The position numbers and the translations under genes were made by a program. A stretch of DNA of 64,000 nt from Lewinella cohaerens DSM 23179 (GTDB taxonomy: Bacteria; Bacteroidota; Bacteroidia; Chitinophagales; Saprospiraceae). Positions 24,504 through 34,245 of this stretch are shown piece by piece (the first letter of the stretch is position 1; every line of letters begins with the position of its first letter). The stretch spans positions 44,839 to 108,838 of the forward strand of contig NZ_KB903587.1 in the NCBI RefSeq assembly GCF_000379805.1. Reading direction: 5' to 3'. Below the pieces are notes generated by a model, which saw only the letters and a list, made by a program, of their open reading frames with translations, ran no database searches and was not told the DNA's origin.

Positions 24504-26180
24504 ATGCGTTGGCGAAAATACTTCCCCCTGGCGGAACAACTTAAAGATTACAGCAAAAATCGCTTTCGCTTCGATCTCATTGCCGGACTTACCGTTTGCA
24601 TTATGCTTGTACCCCAAGGTATGGCTTATGCGTTACTGGCAGGTGTGCCTCCTATTTATGGGCTCTATGCTGGTGTAGTTCCTTTATTTATTTATGGTTT
24701 AATGAGCTCTACTCGCCAGGTTTCTATCGGCCCGGTAGCGGTATCGGCTTTACTTGTTTTGGCCGGCGTAAGCCAAATAGCCATTCCCGGCAGTCCTGAA
24801 TATATCACATTGGTCATTCTGGCTGGCTTACTCATTGGTATTGCCCAATTTACGATGGGCTTATTTCGGCTTGGCTTCTTGGTCAACCTTCTTTCCAACC
24901 CCGTGATCATGGGCTTCACTTCGGCGGCAGCTATCATCATTGGAGTCAGTCAGTTAAAGTATCTTTTCGGCATCAAAGTACCTCGTTTCGAACAGCTTTA
25001 TGAGACCGTCTACTATGTCTTTTCTCACCTTCAAGAGACCCACTGGCTCAGTTTTGCCATCTGTAGTGGCGCTATTCTTATCATGCTTGCCCTGAAAAAA
25101 TGGGCACCAGCTGTACCAGGAGCTTTATTGGTCACGATCATTGGCATTGTCCTTTCAACTTACTTTATGCTGGAAAGCCGCGGCCTTATCATTGTAGGTG
25201 ATATCCCGGCAGGTTTTCCTCCGTTCCAATTCCCGGAAATCACCTGGAGCAAAGTTCAACTACTGGGACCTACCATCCTCACGGTGACGATCATGAGTGT
25301 AGTAGAAACGATCAGTATAGGCAAAGCCCTGGAGATCAAAAATAAGCAATCAGGTATCCGCCCCAACCAGGAGCTATTTGCCTTGGGGGTCTCCAAAATG
25401 CTTGGTGCACTGTTTCAGGCCATCCCCTCTTCGGCCAGCTTTACGCGGTCGGCCGTCAACAATGACAGTGGTGCTAACACTGGATTGGCTTCCATCATTG
25501 CTGCTTTGGCAACCAGTCTTGTGCTGGTTTTCTTCACACCATTGTTTTATTACCTGCCCGAAGCCATCCTTGCTGCTATTGTTTTAGTAGCCATTAGGGG
25601 CTTGTTTGAGATCAAAGGCATTGCTCAATTATGGAATATTGACCGCAGAGATTTTTACATGGCGGTCATCACTTTTATTGCAACAATTGGACTGGGCATT
25701 GCAGAAGGGGTATTTACAGGGGTAGCCCTCTCGCTGTTATCAGTTCTTTTTCAATCATCGCGCCCACACATTGCCATACTTGGCCAACTGCCCAACAGTG
25801 ATTATTTCCGGAATATCAAGCGCTATCCAGAGGCTATTCAGCACGAAGGAGTACTCATTATCCGCTTTGACGCCCCGCTTTTTTTCCTCAATGCCGCTTA
25901 CTTTAAAGATAAAATTCAGAAAAGAGTAAACCACTATTCTGGCAACCTCGAAGTGCTAATTCTGGATACTTCCAGTATTATCAATGTCGACTCCAGTGGG
26001 CTTAGTGCCTTGCGTGACCTCCACCGTTGGTGTACCGATCAAAATATTACCCTTTACCTATCTGGTACCATGGGCCCCGTTCGAGATAGCCTTGCTCGCG
26101 CAGATCTACGATCGCTAATAGGGCCGGATCATTTTTTCCGGCATCCTATCGATGCAATAGAATTTGCACAAAAAGATTAA
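24504..26180 (+). CDS. SulP family anion permease with STAS domain
   Basis: A 558-residue inner-membrane transporter. The N-terminal L-A-G-L-T-V-C-I-M-L-V-P-Q-G-M-A-Y-A-L-L-A-G signature and P-I-Y-G-L-Y-A are diagnostic of SulP/SLC26 carriers. About 12-14 membrane segments extend to residue ~420. The cytoplasmic STAS domain follows, with V-L-I-L-D-T-S-S-I-I-N-V-D-S-S-G-L near 488-504. Substrates of the family are sulfate, bicarbonate or other anions; no carbonic anhydrase or sulfur-assimilation gene is adjacent to choose between them. Confidence 0.93.
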   Translation: MRWRKYFPLAEQLKDYSKNRFRFDLIAGLTVCIMLVPQGMAYALLAGVPPIYGLYAGVVPLFIYGLMSSTRQVSIGPVAVSALLVLAGVSQIAIPGSPEYITLVILAGLLIGIAQFTMGLFRLGFLVNLLSNPVIMGFTSAAAIIIGVSQLKYLFGIKVPRFEQLYETVYYVFSHLQETHWLSFAICSGAILIMLALKKWAPAVPGALLVTIIGIVLSTYFMLESRGLIIVGDIPAGFPPFQFPEITWSKVQLLGPTILTVTIMSVVETISIGKALEIKNKQSGIRPNQELFALGVSKMLGALFQAIPSSASFTRSAVNNDSGANTGLASIIAALATSLVLVFFTPLFYYLPEAILAAIVLVAIRGLFEIKGIAQLWNIDRRDFYMAVITFIATIGLGIAEGVFTGVALSLLSVLFQSSRPHIAILGQLPNSDYFRNIKRYPEAIQHEGVLIIRFDAPLFFLNAAYFKDKIQKRVNHYSGNLEVLILDTSSIINVDSSGLSALRDLHRWCTDQNITLYLSGTMGPVRDSLARADLRSLIGPDHFFRHPIDAIEFAQKD

Positions 26181-26258
26181 ATGTTCTCGTTATAAAGCAA
26201 GTAAATCCCCACTAAGCATCGTTTTAACGTGGCTATTCTCAATGTATAACTATACTAT

Positions 26259-27266
26259 ATGGATATCACTGGACTTCTAGGTATTTTAGCAGGTATAGCG
26301 GTTGCTATTTGCCTTTTCTTTGCCAAGTATCTTTTTTCCAATAAAAAAGGAAACCGTTTAAATTCCATTTTACTAGGGTTACTGTTAATTGCGGTAGCAC
26401 TACGAATAGGTAAATCTATCTGGTTCTTCATCTTTTTCGGAGCAGCTCCTTTTGGTCTAGGGGTTGGTTTTTTGGGTTTAGCGAGTATAGGGCCATTGCT
26501 ATTTCTTTATATTCACAATAACCAGCACGACCGGCATCAAGTAAAGAAAAGTGAATTATTACATTTCGTTTTCCCTGTGCTCGGCACCTTTATCTGTTGG
26601 CTCAACACGATGCAAGTAGCCACGTATTTATACCAGCTAGCGACCGTAATATTATCTATTTACCTTCTTTTCTCTTGGCGTAACTATTTTACCAAACCAA
26701 TTCAATATACAGACTTAAAAATATGGAATCGAAATGTGATTATTACTATCACAATCATATGGGCTGCTTTCGTTTACCAGCACCTTACAGGTTCTTTACT
26801 TGACTATGCAATTGGTGCCGGAATAGCAGCAATGCCTATTTACTATCTGTTTATTAAAGCAACCCGTACCCTGCTCGTTTTTTCCAACAAGCAACAAGAT
26901 CTCCAATTGTCGGAATCACTTATGACCTCTGTAAAACAATTCTTTGAGGAAAAAGAAATATTCACACAACACCACTTAACCCTCAATCAATTTGCAAAAA
27001 CAGCAGACCTTCCTGCTTATTTAATTACCAAAGCGGTTCAACAGCTTTACAACAGGTCTTTTCCGGAGACTGTAAACTATTTCCGAGTAAAAAAAGCACA
27101 ACAACTGCTGCTCTCGCCAAAGACTGCCCAGCAAAAAATAACAACCCTCTCTTTTGACGTTGGTTTCCGTTCTACTTCTTCTTTTTACACCGCATTCAAA
27201 AAAGAAACAGCTATGACTCCAAAACAATTTCAGAAATCCGCTGCTAAGAAAGAGGCTAATTGCTAA
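26259..27266 (+). CDS. AraC-family regulator with N-terminal membrane domain
   Basis: A 335-residue protein. The first ~205 residues are six or seven hydrophobic helices, and residues about 225-330 are an AraC DNA-binding domain (L-N-Q-F-A-K-T-A-D-L-P, F-D-V-G-F-R-S-T-S-S-F-Y-T-A-F-K-K, T-P-K-Q-F). Membrane-anchored AraC proteins of this layout are common in Bacteroidota and are thought to sense a membrane or envelope signal directly. The target is unknown; the flanking SulP and DUF2911 genes are candidates only by position. Confidence 0.88.
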   Translation: MDITGLLGILAGIAVAICLFFAKYLFSNKKGNRLNSILLGLLLIAVALRIGKSIWFFIFFGAAPFGLGVGFLGLASIGPLLFLYIHNNQHDRHQVKKSELLHFVFPVLGTFICWLNTMQVATYLYQLATVILSIYLLFSWRNYFTKPIQYTDLKIWNRNVIITITIIWAAFVYQHLTGSLLDYAIGAGIAAMPIYYLFIKATRTLLVFSNKQQDLQLSESLMTSVKQFFEEKEIFTQHHLTLNQFAKTADLPAYLITKAVQQLYNRSFPETVNYFRVKKAQQLLLSPKTAQQKITTLSFDVGFRSTSSFYTAFKKETAMTPKQFQKSAAKKEANC

Positions 27267-27309
27267 TCTTATTTCCGTCCCTCGCTATAACAGCAATTAT
27301 ATATCAACA

Positions 27310-27340
27310 AAGTGAGTTTAGGCAGACCCCAAACTCACTT
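27310..27340. terminator. Possible shared terminator between convergent genes
   Basis: AAGTGAGTTT (27310-27319) and AAACTCACTT (27331-27340) form a 10-bp stem with an 11-nt loop between the converging AraC and DUF2911 genes. No strong T-tract follows on either strand, so this is tentative. Confidence 0.4.
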
Positions 27341-27388
27341 CAAAACCGATAGCCTCGAGTACAAGAACTAATAATCACATAGCATAAA

Positions 27389-28492
27389 TTACCGTCCAGG
27401 TAATTTGTATTCGCCATTCGTCATCTCTTCCACTATTTCTTCAATCCGATTATGAAAACGCTCTGGTGCTACTACCTTAGCATCCTTAATGGTTAGTAAT
27501 GCACTAGCCGTATCTCCTAAGAAATAATCACTGATCCCCAAATTAAGCTGAATAAACCATGTGTTTGGAAACTTCTCTAAAGCTGTTTCACAAAAAGATT
27601 TCGCCTGTTTATACTGCTCTATATCTAACAAAAACCGAGAAAAGCTATTTGCTTCATATGCCGTATATTCAATATTTTGAACCTCACCAATTGTAAGCTC
27701 CAAAGCTTCATCTTGACCTAACTTATGATTAAGCCGTGCCTTAGTTGTTAGGTTTGTACTATTCTTATTAGCAGCAAAACCATAATACCCTCCATTGATT
27801 GACCGCTCAGCCCATTCCAGTGCTTCCTCCAAGTTGGTGTCGTGATTCAGGCACCAATTGGCTGCATCGTTCCAAGCTTCCCAGCGGTAGGTATTTATAC
27901 CACGGAGTTCTTTTCGAAAAGAAGCCAATACTGTCTTTTCTAAATCTACTGAGACAGAAAAAGGAATACGCTTATCAGCCCATTCCAACCCTAAGATCAT
28001 CTCATTTTCACTCACAGGATAAAACTCGTAATCTAGCTTTTCAGAAAAAGCACAGTCTACCGCATTGACCTCTACCTGCAAGCTTACATCCTGATCCACA
28101 TCCAAATAATAGCTACCCCATTGCTGGCTGTTATGGGCAAATAACAGTCTAAACTGGTCATCATGTGGAATTACATGAAATCCATAAACCCCAGCAGCCA
28201 ACGGTTGCCCCTCGATCAAAACATCAGTAGAAAATTCAATCGTTGTATTCATATTCGCTCCTGCTCTCCAAGCTATAGGGTCGCCATTCTGAGGTATAAT
28301 TCCTGGGTCGTTCCAAACATCACGGTCTCTTACGGTAGGACTATGGTAGGTAACCGTAATGTCTGTGACAGCAAGTCGTTGCATCTCAACGACATAATTA
28401 CTAGCCTGAGGAATTTTCAATGTATGGAACTGGCCATAAAGTGTGCTATAAGTCAGCATGAGGCTGAACAAAACTAAAACAACAGTACGCAT
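27389..28492 (-). CDS. DUF2911 domain protein with C-terminal TPR-like helices
   Basis: A 367-residue exported protein with signal peptide 1-20 (ending Y-S-T-L-Y-G-Q). Residues about 25-190 form the DUF2911 domain (V-T-Y-H-S-P-T-V-R-D-R-D-V-W, P-I-A-W-R-A-G-A-N, L-A-A-G-V-Y-G-F-H-V-I-P), a beta-rich periplasmic fold of unknown function common in Bacteroidota. Residues about 195-360 are paired helices with TPR-like spacing (A-L-E-W-A-E-R-S-I-N-G-G-Y). The two-part arrangement is usual for the family. Confidence 0.88.
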   Translation of the reverse strand: MRTVVLVLFSLMLTYSTLYGQFHTLKIPQASNYVVEMQRLAVTDITVTYHSPTVRDRDVWNDPGIIPQNGDPIAWRAGANMNTTIEFSTDVLIEGQPLAAGVYGFHVIPHDDQFRLLFAHNSQQWGSYYLDVDQDVSLQVEVNAVDCAFSEKLDYEFYPVSENEMILGLEWADKRIPFSVSVDLEKTVLASFRKELRGINTYRWEAWNDAANWCLNHDTNLEEALEWAERSINGGYYGFAANKNSTNLTTKARLNHKLGQDEALELTIGEVQNIEYTAYEANSFSRFLLDIEQYKQAKSFCETALEKFPNTWFIQLNLGISDYFLGDTASALLTIKDAKVVAPERFHNRIEEIVEEMTNGEYKLPGR

Positions 28493-28632
28493 GATTTCTT
28501 TTTTTTAACAGTCCTAAATTCCCTGCGAAGTAAGGCCCTCTTCCTTTTTTCCAATAAGAAGTATCTCTTTTTTATCTCCTGATTCGTCAAATCAGGAGAA
28601 GATTTTCCCTTTTCACGATTATATTTACAACT

Positions 28633-29517
28633 ATGGAAACTCCCGCAGCAGAAATTATTATTGACGAGAAGCTCGTCCGCTCCTTATTAAAAGAGCAACA
28701 TCCAGACCTCGCCCAGCTTGATCTTAAGTACGTGGCAGAGGGCTGGGACAATAAAATATACAAATTGGGTCAAGATTTTCTTATTCGTCTACCTCGGCGC
28801 CAGCAGGCACTTCCTTATATTATTCGTGAGCAAGAATGGCTCCCTCAATTGGCTCCAAGCCTGCCCATTCCTATACCTTCCCCTATACGTTTTGGTCAGG
28901 CCCAGGGTGAGTATCCGTGGCCTTGGAGCATTACGCCCTGGTTTCCCGGACGGCCAGCAGCAGAAGCTTTGCCTGAAGCAAAAGAAGCCCCTCGTTTTGC
29001 CCATTTCCTGAAAAAACTCCATCATCCGCCAGCACCTGCCAATGCTCCACACAACGCTTCCCGGGGGTGTACCCTCAACTCGCGGGCTGATAAAACCGAA
29101 GCGCGCATTGAACGCTTCATCAGCGAAGGACTCATTTCTGCCAACATTTCTGAAATTTGGGAGGAAGCGCTCCTTGCACTTGATGAGCAAGCCCCCAAGC
29201 ACCTCATTCATGGTGACCTCCACCCCAAAAACATCATTACCCACCAGGGCAAATTTTCGGCTATTATCGACTGGGGAGATATAACCGCTGGCGATCCAGC
29301 CACCGATTTGGCCAGCTTCTGGATGCTGTTTAGCGATCAAAATGCACGCAACATTGGCCTTTCTGATTATGGCACACACCCGGCACTCTTGGCACGAGCG
29401 AAGGGTTGGGCCGTTTTTTTCGGAACCATCTTATTGGATATAGGTTTGGGTGGCGATCCCATTTTCCAGAAGGTGGGGCGCTTTACACTACAAAATTTGG
29501 AAGAGGGTTATCGTTAG
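28633..29517 (+). CDS. Aminoglycoside phosphotransferase (APH)-like small-molecule kinase
   Basis: A 294-residue kinase-like protein with the Brenner motif H-G-D-L-H-P-K-N (193-200, catalytic Asp195) and the metal-binding I-I-D-W-G-D (211-216). An N-lobe with E-G-W-D-N-K-I-Y-K-L precedes these. The family phosphorylates aminoglycosides, macrolides, choline, homoserine or other metabolites; sequence alone does not tell which. It stands alone between a DUF2911 gene and a non-coding gap, and should not be labelled a resistance gene without evidence. Confidence 0.88.
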   Translation: METPAAEIIIDEKLVRSLLKEQHPDLAQLDLKYVAEGWDNKIYKLGQDFLIRLPRRQQALPYIIREQEWLPQLAPSLPIPIPSPIRFGQAQGEYPWPWSITPWFPGRPAAEALPEAKEAPRFAHFLKKLHHPPAPANAPHNASRGCTLNSRADKTEARIERFISEGLISANISEIWEEALLALDEQAPKHLIHGDLHPKNIITHQGKFSAIIDWGDITAGDPATDLASFWMLFSDQNARNIGLSDYGTHPALLARAKGWAVFFGTILLDIGLGGDPIFQKVGRFTLQNLEEGYR

Positions 29518-30058
29518 TGATTGAGCTGAAGTTAGCATCAAATGATTTGGGCGCATCCCCTGACGGGGTCGCTCCCTTACAGGGTTCGCTTTGCTCCGCC
29601 CCGGCCACCGGCTCCTTCCGATGGTCGTAGCAGGCAGCCGGCACTGCTCACTTCGTTCCCACCTTCCAGGCAGCTTGCGCGGGGTAGCCCTAGAAAGAAA
29701 AACATTTTGTACTATATAAAAAAATAGCATTTTTTTTGTTTTATTACTTATCTTTTCTATCTTCGTCTCTCACTTTAGTGGGCTGACAACCACAAAGGTA
29801 ATCATCGGTACTACCCCTAGCAGTCACTAGGAAATTCAGCGGTTTATTTTTGCGTATTGCTTGGCTGCTGCCGCTCTGGCAGCAGAGATAGACGCACGCC
29901 CCGTAGGGTCGTTTTGACCAAGGGCGTTTTTGGCGATCTGGCTGAGGGTGGGCCCTCCACTTGGGGCTCTTATGCCCAGTTTTCTCCCAATCATCCAGCC
30001 ACATCACAGAATAGCCCTTCTTTCCGATTAGCGTAGTTGCGCCCAAAAACAGTTCCCC
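29518..30058. other. GC-rich intergenic region with hairpins (541 nt)
   Basis: The region contains a GC-rich block (about 29550-29690, CGCTCCCTTACAGGG...GGCAGCTTGCGCGGGG), an AT-rich run (about 29696-29760) and an 8-bp hairpin CTGCTGCC/GGCAGCAG (29865-29872, 29878-29885). A 100-codon minus frame ending at 29744 crosses the hairpin, has skewed composition and no domain, and is not called. The block resembles the other GC-rich interspersed repeats of the window in character but not in sequence. Confidence 0.55.
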
Positions 30059-31063
30059 TTAATACGCCAAAACGATCTTCCCAAAGTGAGCACCACTGGC
30101 TTGATAACGAAATGCCTCTGCCAATTCCGTAAAACCAAAGCTACGATCAATAATTGGCCGCCAATTTGATAGCTCAATCGCACAAACCATGTCTTCCTGC
30201 ATCATTCGGCTACCTACAGCAAGGCCCGTCATACGCAAATGCTTAAAGAACAGTTTAGGGAAAGTGATCTCCCCCTTGCGACCATTCCCCAATATTCCAA
30301 TAGAAGAAATATGCCCTCCCATAGCTGCCGCTTCAATAGACTGCTGCATCGTAGAACCTCCACCAACATCGAGCACATGATCTACGCCACCACCACTGAT
30401 CTTGAAAATGGCTCGACCCCAGCGTTCTTTTTCTCGGTAGTTCACCACTTCTTTTACGCCCATGCTTTTGAGGCGGTCTGCTTTTTCGGAAGAGGACGTT
30501 GTGGCGTAAACTTCTGCACCAGCGGCCAAGGCAAACTGTAACGCAAAAATCGACATACCGCCGGTACCCTCAACTAACACCTTATCTCCCATCTTCAACT
30601 GGCCTTCAACCACCAGCGCCCGCCAGGCCGTCAGGGCAGCGCAAGGCAAGGTTGCCGCTTCAGCGTAAGAAAAACCTTTTGGAATACGGGTAAGTGATTG
30701 TGCAGGCAAACACGACATTTCCGTCAAGTAACCATCCACTGTTTCGCCAGAAATGGCACTAGTCTTTGCAGAAGTAGGTTTGCCATCCAGCCAATTAGGA
30801 AAGAAGAGTGACATAACTTTATCTCCTGTCTTCCAAGCGGTCACCCCCTCTCCTATTGCAGTTATCTCCCCTGCTCCGTCCGACATAGGCACACGACCTT
30901 CCGGCACCGGAATTCCTCCAACGCCAACAAGGTAATCATGGTAATTCAAAGAAGTTGCGTGCCAACGTACCAATACTTCACCAGCAGCCGGTTCTGGATC
31001 ATTTTGTTCTATTAGCTGCAAATGGTCAAGACCACCTTTACTCCCTATAGCTATTGATTTCAT
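30059..31063 (-). CDS. Zinc-independent MDR alcohol dehydrogenase / quinone reductase-like protein
   Basis: A 334-residue medium-chain dehydrogenase/reductase. It has a GroES-like N-terminal domain (P-A-A-G-E-V-L-V-R-W-H-A-T-S-L-N-Y-H-D) and a Rossmann domain with V-E-G-T-G-G-M-S-I-F-A-L-Q-F and T-S-S-S-E-K, pointing to NADPH. The structural and catalytic zinc Cys ligands of alcohol dehydrogenases are missing, so it is most like quinone oxidoreductases or enoyl reductases. It may act on reactive carbonyl or quinone compounds. A second MDR gene follows in the same direction 102 bp upstream. Confidence 0.88.
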   Translation of the reverse strand: MKSIAIGSKGGLDHLQLIEQNDPEPAAGEVLVRWHATSLNYHDYLVGVGGIPVPEGRVPMSDGAGEITAIGEGVTAWKTGDKVMSLFFPNWLDGKPTSAKTSAISGETVDGYLTEMSCLPAQSLTRIPKGFSYAEAATLPCAALTAWRALVVEGQLKMGDKVLVEGTGGMSIFALQFALAAGAEVYATTSSSEKADRLKSMGVKEVVNYREKERWGRAIFKISGGGVDHVLDVGGGSTMQQSIEAAAMGGHISSIGILGNGRKGEITFPKLFFKHLRMTGLAVGSRMMQEDMVCAIELSNWRPIIDRSFGFTELAEAFRYQASGAHFGKIVLAY

Positions 31064-31165
31064 GATAATAATTATTTTTAATGCGAGACTTGGGTTTTAG
31101 GTACATAGTATACCCTTACATTTGGGCATATCAAAGTCCTTTTCACCTTCGATCTACGTTAAAAT

Positions 31166-32143
31166 TCACTTCATCGTAATTACCACCTTACCTTTTACTT
31201 CACGATTGAGCAGTGCCTCAAGGGCTTTGGCTGCCAATGGCAATGGATAAGTAGCGTGTATCCGAGGCTTCAAACTCCCTTCAAAAAACCACTGAATCAA
31301 CTCCATAGTTGCTTGTATGTTTTTTCCAGGACTCTTTTGTGCAAAAGCTCCCCAAAAGACGCCTATAATCTGACACCCTTTGAGCAAGGGCAAATTCAGC
31401 GGAATTTTAGGAATATTGCCGGCTGCAAAGCCAACAACCAAGTAACGGCCTTCCCAAGCAATGGCCCTCAAGGCTGCTTCTGTATAATCGCCGCCAACAG
31501 GGTCGTAAATAACATCAACACCTTTGCCTCCTGTCAGTTCTTTCGTACGAGTTTTTAAATCTTCCTTGGTATAGTTAATCACTTCATCAGCTCCATACTC
31601 CCGGCAAATTGCTAGTTTTTCATCAGTAGATGCTGCTGCAATTACTTTAGCGCCCATTTTTTTGCCCAACTCTACTGCCGTCAGCCCTACTCCTCCTGCG
31701 GCTCCCAACACCAGTAGGGTTTCTCCTTCCTTGAGTTTCGCCCGATCATTTAGTGCATGATACGAAGTTCCATAAGCCAGTAAAAAGGCTGCTGCTTGGG
31801 TCATATCCATGCCTGGTGGCTTTGGAAAGCAGGCCTTGGCTGGTAAAACCGCTTCTTCGGCAAAGCCTCCGTAAGGTGCAAAACCAACAACCTCATCGCC
31901 TACCTTAAAACCTTTTACGTCTGCTCCTAACGCTTTGATCGTACCAGCAATATCACTACCCGGTGAAAATGGCAATTCGGGTTTCACCTGATACAAGCCC
32001 TGAATGATCAGCGTATCCGGGAAGTTAACCGAACAAGCATGAACCTCTACAAGTATTTCATCGGGCCTTATACTAGGTGTAGGTAAATCACCATAGCGCA
32101 AATTAGAGGGTGGACCATAAGAATCACAGATGATTGCCTTCAT
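31166..32143 (-). CDS. NADPH:quinone oxidoreductase family protein (MDR)
   Basis: A 325-residue QOR-type reductase with A-C-S-V-N-F-P-D-T-L-I-I-Q-G-L-Y, L-P-F-S-P-G-S-D-I-A-G and the nucleotide-binding L-V-L-G-A-A-G-G-V-G-L-T-A-V-E. G-G-K-G-V-D-V-I-Y-D-P-V-G-G-D is the conserved later segment. No zinc ligands. It catalyses NADPH-dependent reduction of quinones or alpha,beta-unsaturated carbonyls in the cytoplasm. It is only distantly similar to the neighbouring MDR, so it is not a recent duplicate. Confidence 0.9.
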   Translation of the reverse strand: MKAIICDSYGPPSNLRYGDLPTPSIRPDEILVEVHACSVNFPDTLIIQGLYQVKPELPFSPGSDIAGTIKALGADVKGFKVGDEVVGFAPYGGFAEEAVLPAKACFPKPPGMDMTQAAAFLLAYGTSYHALNDRAKLKEGETLLVLGAAGGVGLTAVELGKKMGAKVIAAASTDEKLAICREYGADEVINYTKEDLKTRTKELTGGKGVDVIYDPVGGDYTEAALRAIAWEGRYLVVGFAAGNIPKIPLNLPLLKGCQIIGVFWGAFAQKSPGKNIQATMELIQWFFEGSLKPRIHATYPLPLAAKALEALLNREVKGKVVITMK

Positions 32144-32262
32144 TTTTTTATTTTTTCTAACTAAAAGTACAACTTACAGCCTGCAGATTCGCACTTTAGA
32201 GCTTATTGGGGAATTTCGTGAACTGATTCTCCTTTTCGAATTTCACAATAAACAAAAATCTT

Positions 32263-33138
32263 ATGAGATCCATCTTCTCCTTCTTTGTTTTACCCCTCTT
32301 CTTTATACTTTTTTCTTGCCAAAACTATCCACTTCTTGCTCAACCAACGCCCCTTACCACTGGTCCCGAAACAGGTTCACTTGTCGTAGCTGGAGGTGGG
32401 CGCCTTGGTGACGATATACTGCTTAAATTTATTGAATTAGCTGGTGGCATGCACGCCCCATTGATTGTCATACCTACCGCTGCGGGAAATTTCTCTTATA
32501 ACCAAGATGCGGGGGTAGCCTCGGATTTTCGCCGCTTGGGTGCCCAAAATGTCCAGGTTATACATACAGATGATCCTGACATTGCAAACAGTGCCACTTT
32601 TACCCAGCCATTGGAAAATGCCGGAGGCGTATGGTTTGGAGGAGGCCGACAATGGCGCTTAGTCGACGCTTACGAAGGTACCCGTTCGGAAGAACTTTTC
32701 CGGGCCGTCCTCAGTCGTGGCGGAGCTATTGGTGGCTCTTCTGCCGGTGCTACCATACAGGGCTCTTATCTGGCTCGGGGTGACACCAAAAACAATCAAA
32801 TCATGATGGGTGATCACGAAGAGGGCTTTGGTTTTATAAAAAACATCGCTATCGACCAGCACGTACTGGCCCGTAATCGCCAGTTTGATTTATTTACCAT
32901 TTTGGATAAACGTCCGGAATTACTCGGCATTGGCCTCGATGAAGGAACCGCTATCATTGTGCAGGGGAATAACTTTGAGGTCATGGGACCAAGCTACGTT
33001 TTGATCTACGACAAAGGTTTTTGGTCAGGCGAAGGCAGTAGTTTAAAACAATTGCCATCAGCAGAGCGTAGCTTTTACTTTCTCCGTAAAGGAGATCAAT
33101 ATGACATGAAAAACAGGAAGGTCTTACTTAAAGATTAG
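32263..33138 (+). CDS. Cyanophycinase-like S51 peptidase (exported lipoprotein)
   Basis: A 291-residue S51-family hydrolase. The signal ends in a lipobox-like F-I-L-F-S-C (Cys19), so it is exported. The nucleophile elbow G-G-S-S-A-G-A puts the catalytic Ser at about residue 160. V-V-A-G-G-G near the front and G-L-D-E-G-T-A-I-I-V later match cyanophycinases, which cut beta-Asp-Arg dipeptides from cyanophycin. No cyanophycin synthetase is nearby, so a general isoaspartyl-peptide or dipeptide hydrolase is also possible. Confidence 0.88.
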   Translation: MRSIFSFFVLPLFFILFSCQNYPLLAQPTPLTTGPETGSLVVAGGGRLGDDILLKFIELAGGMHAPLIVIPTAAGNFSYNQDAGVASDFRRLGAQNVQVIHTDDPDIANSATFTQPLENAGGVWFGGGRQWRLVDAYEGTRSEELFRAVLSRGGAIGGSSAGATIQGSYLARGDTKNNQIMMGDHEEGFGFIKNIAIDQHVLARNRQFDLFTILDKRPELLGIGLDEGTAIIVQGNNFEVMGPSYVLIYDKGFWSGEGSSLKQLPSAERSFYFLRKGDQYDMKNRKVLLKD

Positions 33139-33347
33139 TGATAAACGAACTTAGCGACGTCGGATTAATAACTGTCAGATTCTCTGGGAGTGAGCTTTAC
33201 CCAGCGTTAAAGAACCACCTCCCTTAGCTATGGCTAAGGTCGGGAACCTTCGCCTTGGTTAAAACTAAAATCACTGGCCTATTAAAACCCGACAGTTATT
33301 TATCCGATGTCGCTTACTATCCCACATTTATAAAATCATTTACGACT

Positions 33348-34151
33348 ATGTTCCATGCCCAACTTTTTGCCGACAAGGTAGCCCTCGTCACTGGTGGACG
33401 ATCAGGTATTGGCTTTGCCATTGCTAAACAAATGCTCCAACTCGGCGCCACTGTAGTTATCTGTTCACGTAAGGAAGACCTACTTAATAAAGCAACCCAA
33501 GAGCTTCAGCAATACGGCAACTGTTCCTCTCTGCCCTGCGACATTCGCAAAAGTGAGGAGCTCCAAGCACTCGCCGAATTCATCAAAACCAAACACGGCC
33601 GGCTCGATATATTGGTAAATAATGCTGGTGGCCAATTCCCTTCCTTGTCGGAATACATCAACGACAAAGGCTGGAAAGCCGTTATCGACAACAACCTCAA
33701 CGGCACCTTCTTTGCGATTCGTGAAATGGCCAACGCCTTTTTCCTTCCGCAATCACAAGGCATCATCGTCAATATCATCGCCAGCATCAATCGTGGTTTC
33801 CCGGCCATGGCGCATACTGCTGCTGCACGCGCCGGTGTAGAAAACCTTACCAAGTCGCTCGCGCAAGAATGGGCGGCCTCGGGTATTCGTATCAACTGTG
33901 TTGCACCCGGCATCATCGAGTCATCTGGCCTGGAAACCTACCCGCAACCAGTACAAGAGATGTTTGCGGAAGCTCAGAAAGCTATCCCCCTACAACGTTT
34001 CGGTCAGGTCGAAGACATCGCCAATGCCGTTTGTTTTCTGGCAAGTCCACTGTCTGCGTATATATCTGGCGTCGCTCTCCACGTGGATGGTGCCCAACAC
34101 CTCAATTTCGATAATATGGGATTGGCCAATTTGCTGAAGTCTTATTTGTAA
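33348..34151 (+). CDS. SDR-family enoyl-CoA / dienoyl-CoA reductase-like protein (PECR type)
   Basis: A 267-residue short-chain dehydrogenase. The NADP site is V-T-G-G-R-S-G-I-G, followed by C-S-R-K and N-N-A-G-G-Q. At the usual Y-x-x-x-K position it has T-A-A-A-R within H-T-A-A-A-R-A-G-V-E-N-L-T-K-S-L-A, and then S-G-I-R-I-N-C-V-A-P-G. The same A-A-R-A-G-V substitution is a feature of peroxisomal trans-2-enoyl-CoA reductases and dienoyl-CoA reductases, so a fatty-acyl-CoA substrate is likely. ATG at 33348 is chosen over a longer frame whose extension crosses a hairpin-bearing leader. Confidence 0.82.
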   Translation: MFHAQLFADKVALVTGGRSGIGFAIAKQMLQLGATVVICSRKEDLLNKATQELQQYGNCSSLPCDIRKSEELQALAEFIKTKHGRLDILVNNAGGQFPSLSEYINDKGWKAVIDNNLNGTFFAIREMANAFFLPQSQGIIVNIIASINRGFPAMAHTAAARAGVENLTKSLAQEWAASGIRINCVAPGIIESSGLETYPQPVQEMFAEAQKAIPLQRFGQVEDIANAVCFLASPLSAYISGVALHVDGAQHLNFDNMGLANLLKSYL

Positions 34152-34245
34152 AAAGCTTCGTAAATTGTGAATCACCCCTAGAGACCATTGTAAAGCACCC
34201 GACCCGCAGATGTATTGCTGTGGCGGTAAACATGAGCGACCTACA

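Noticed and set aside
29744..30046. 100-codon minus-strand frame
   Set aside because: Crosses a hairpin and GC-rich repeat-like DNA, has odd composition (many Trp, Cys, Lys, Arg) and no domain or leader; judged chance.
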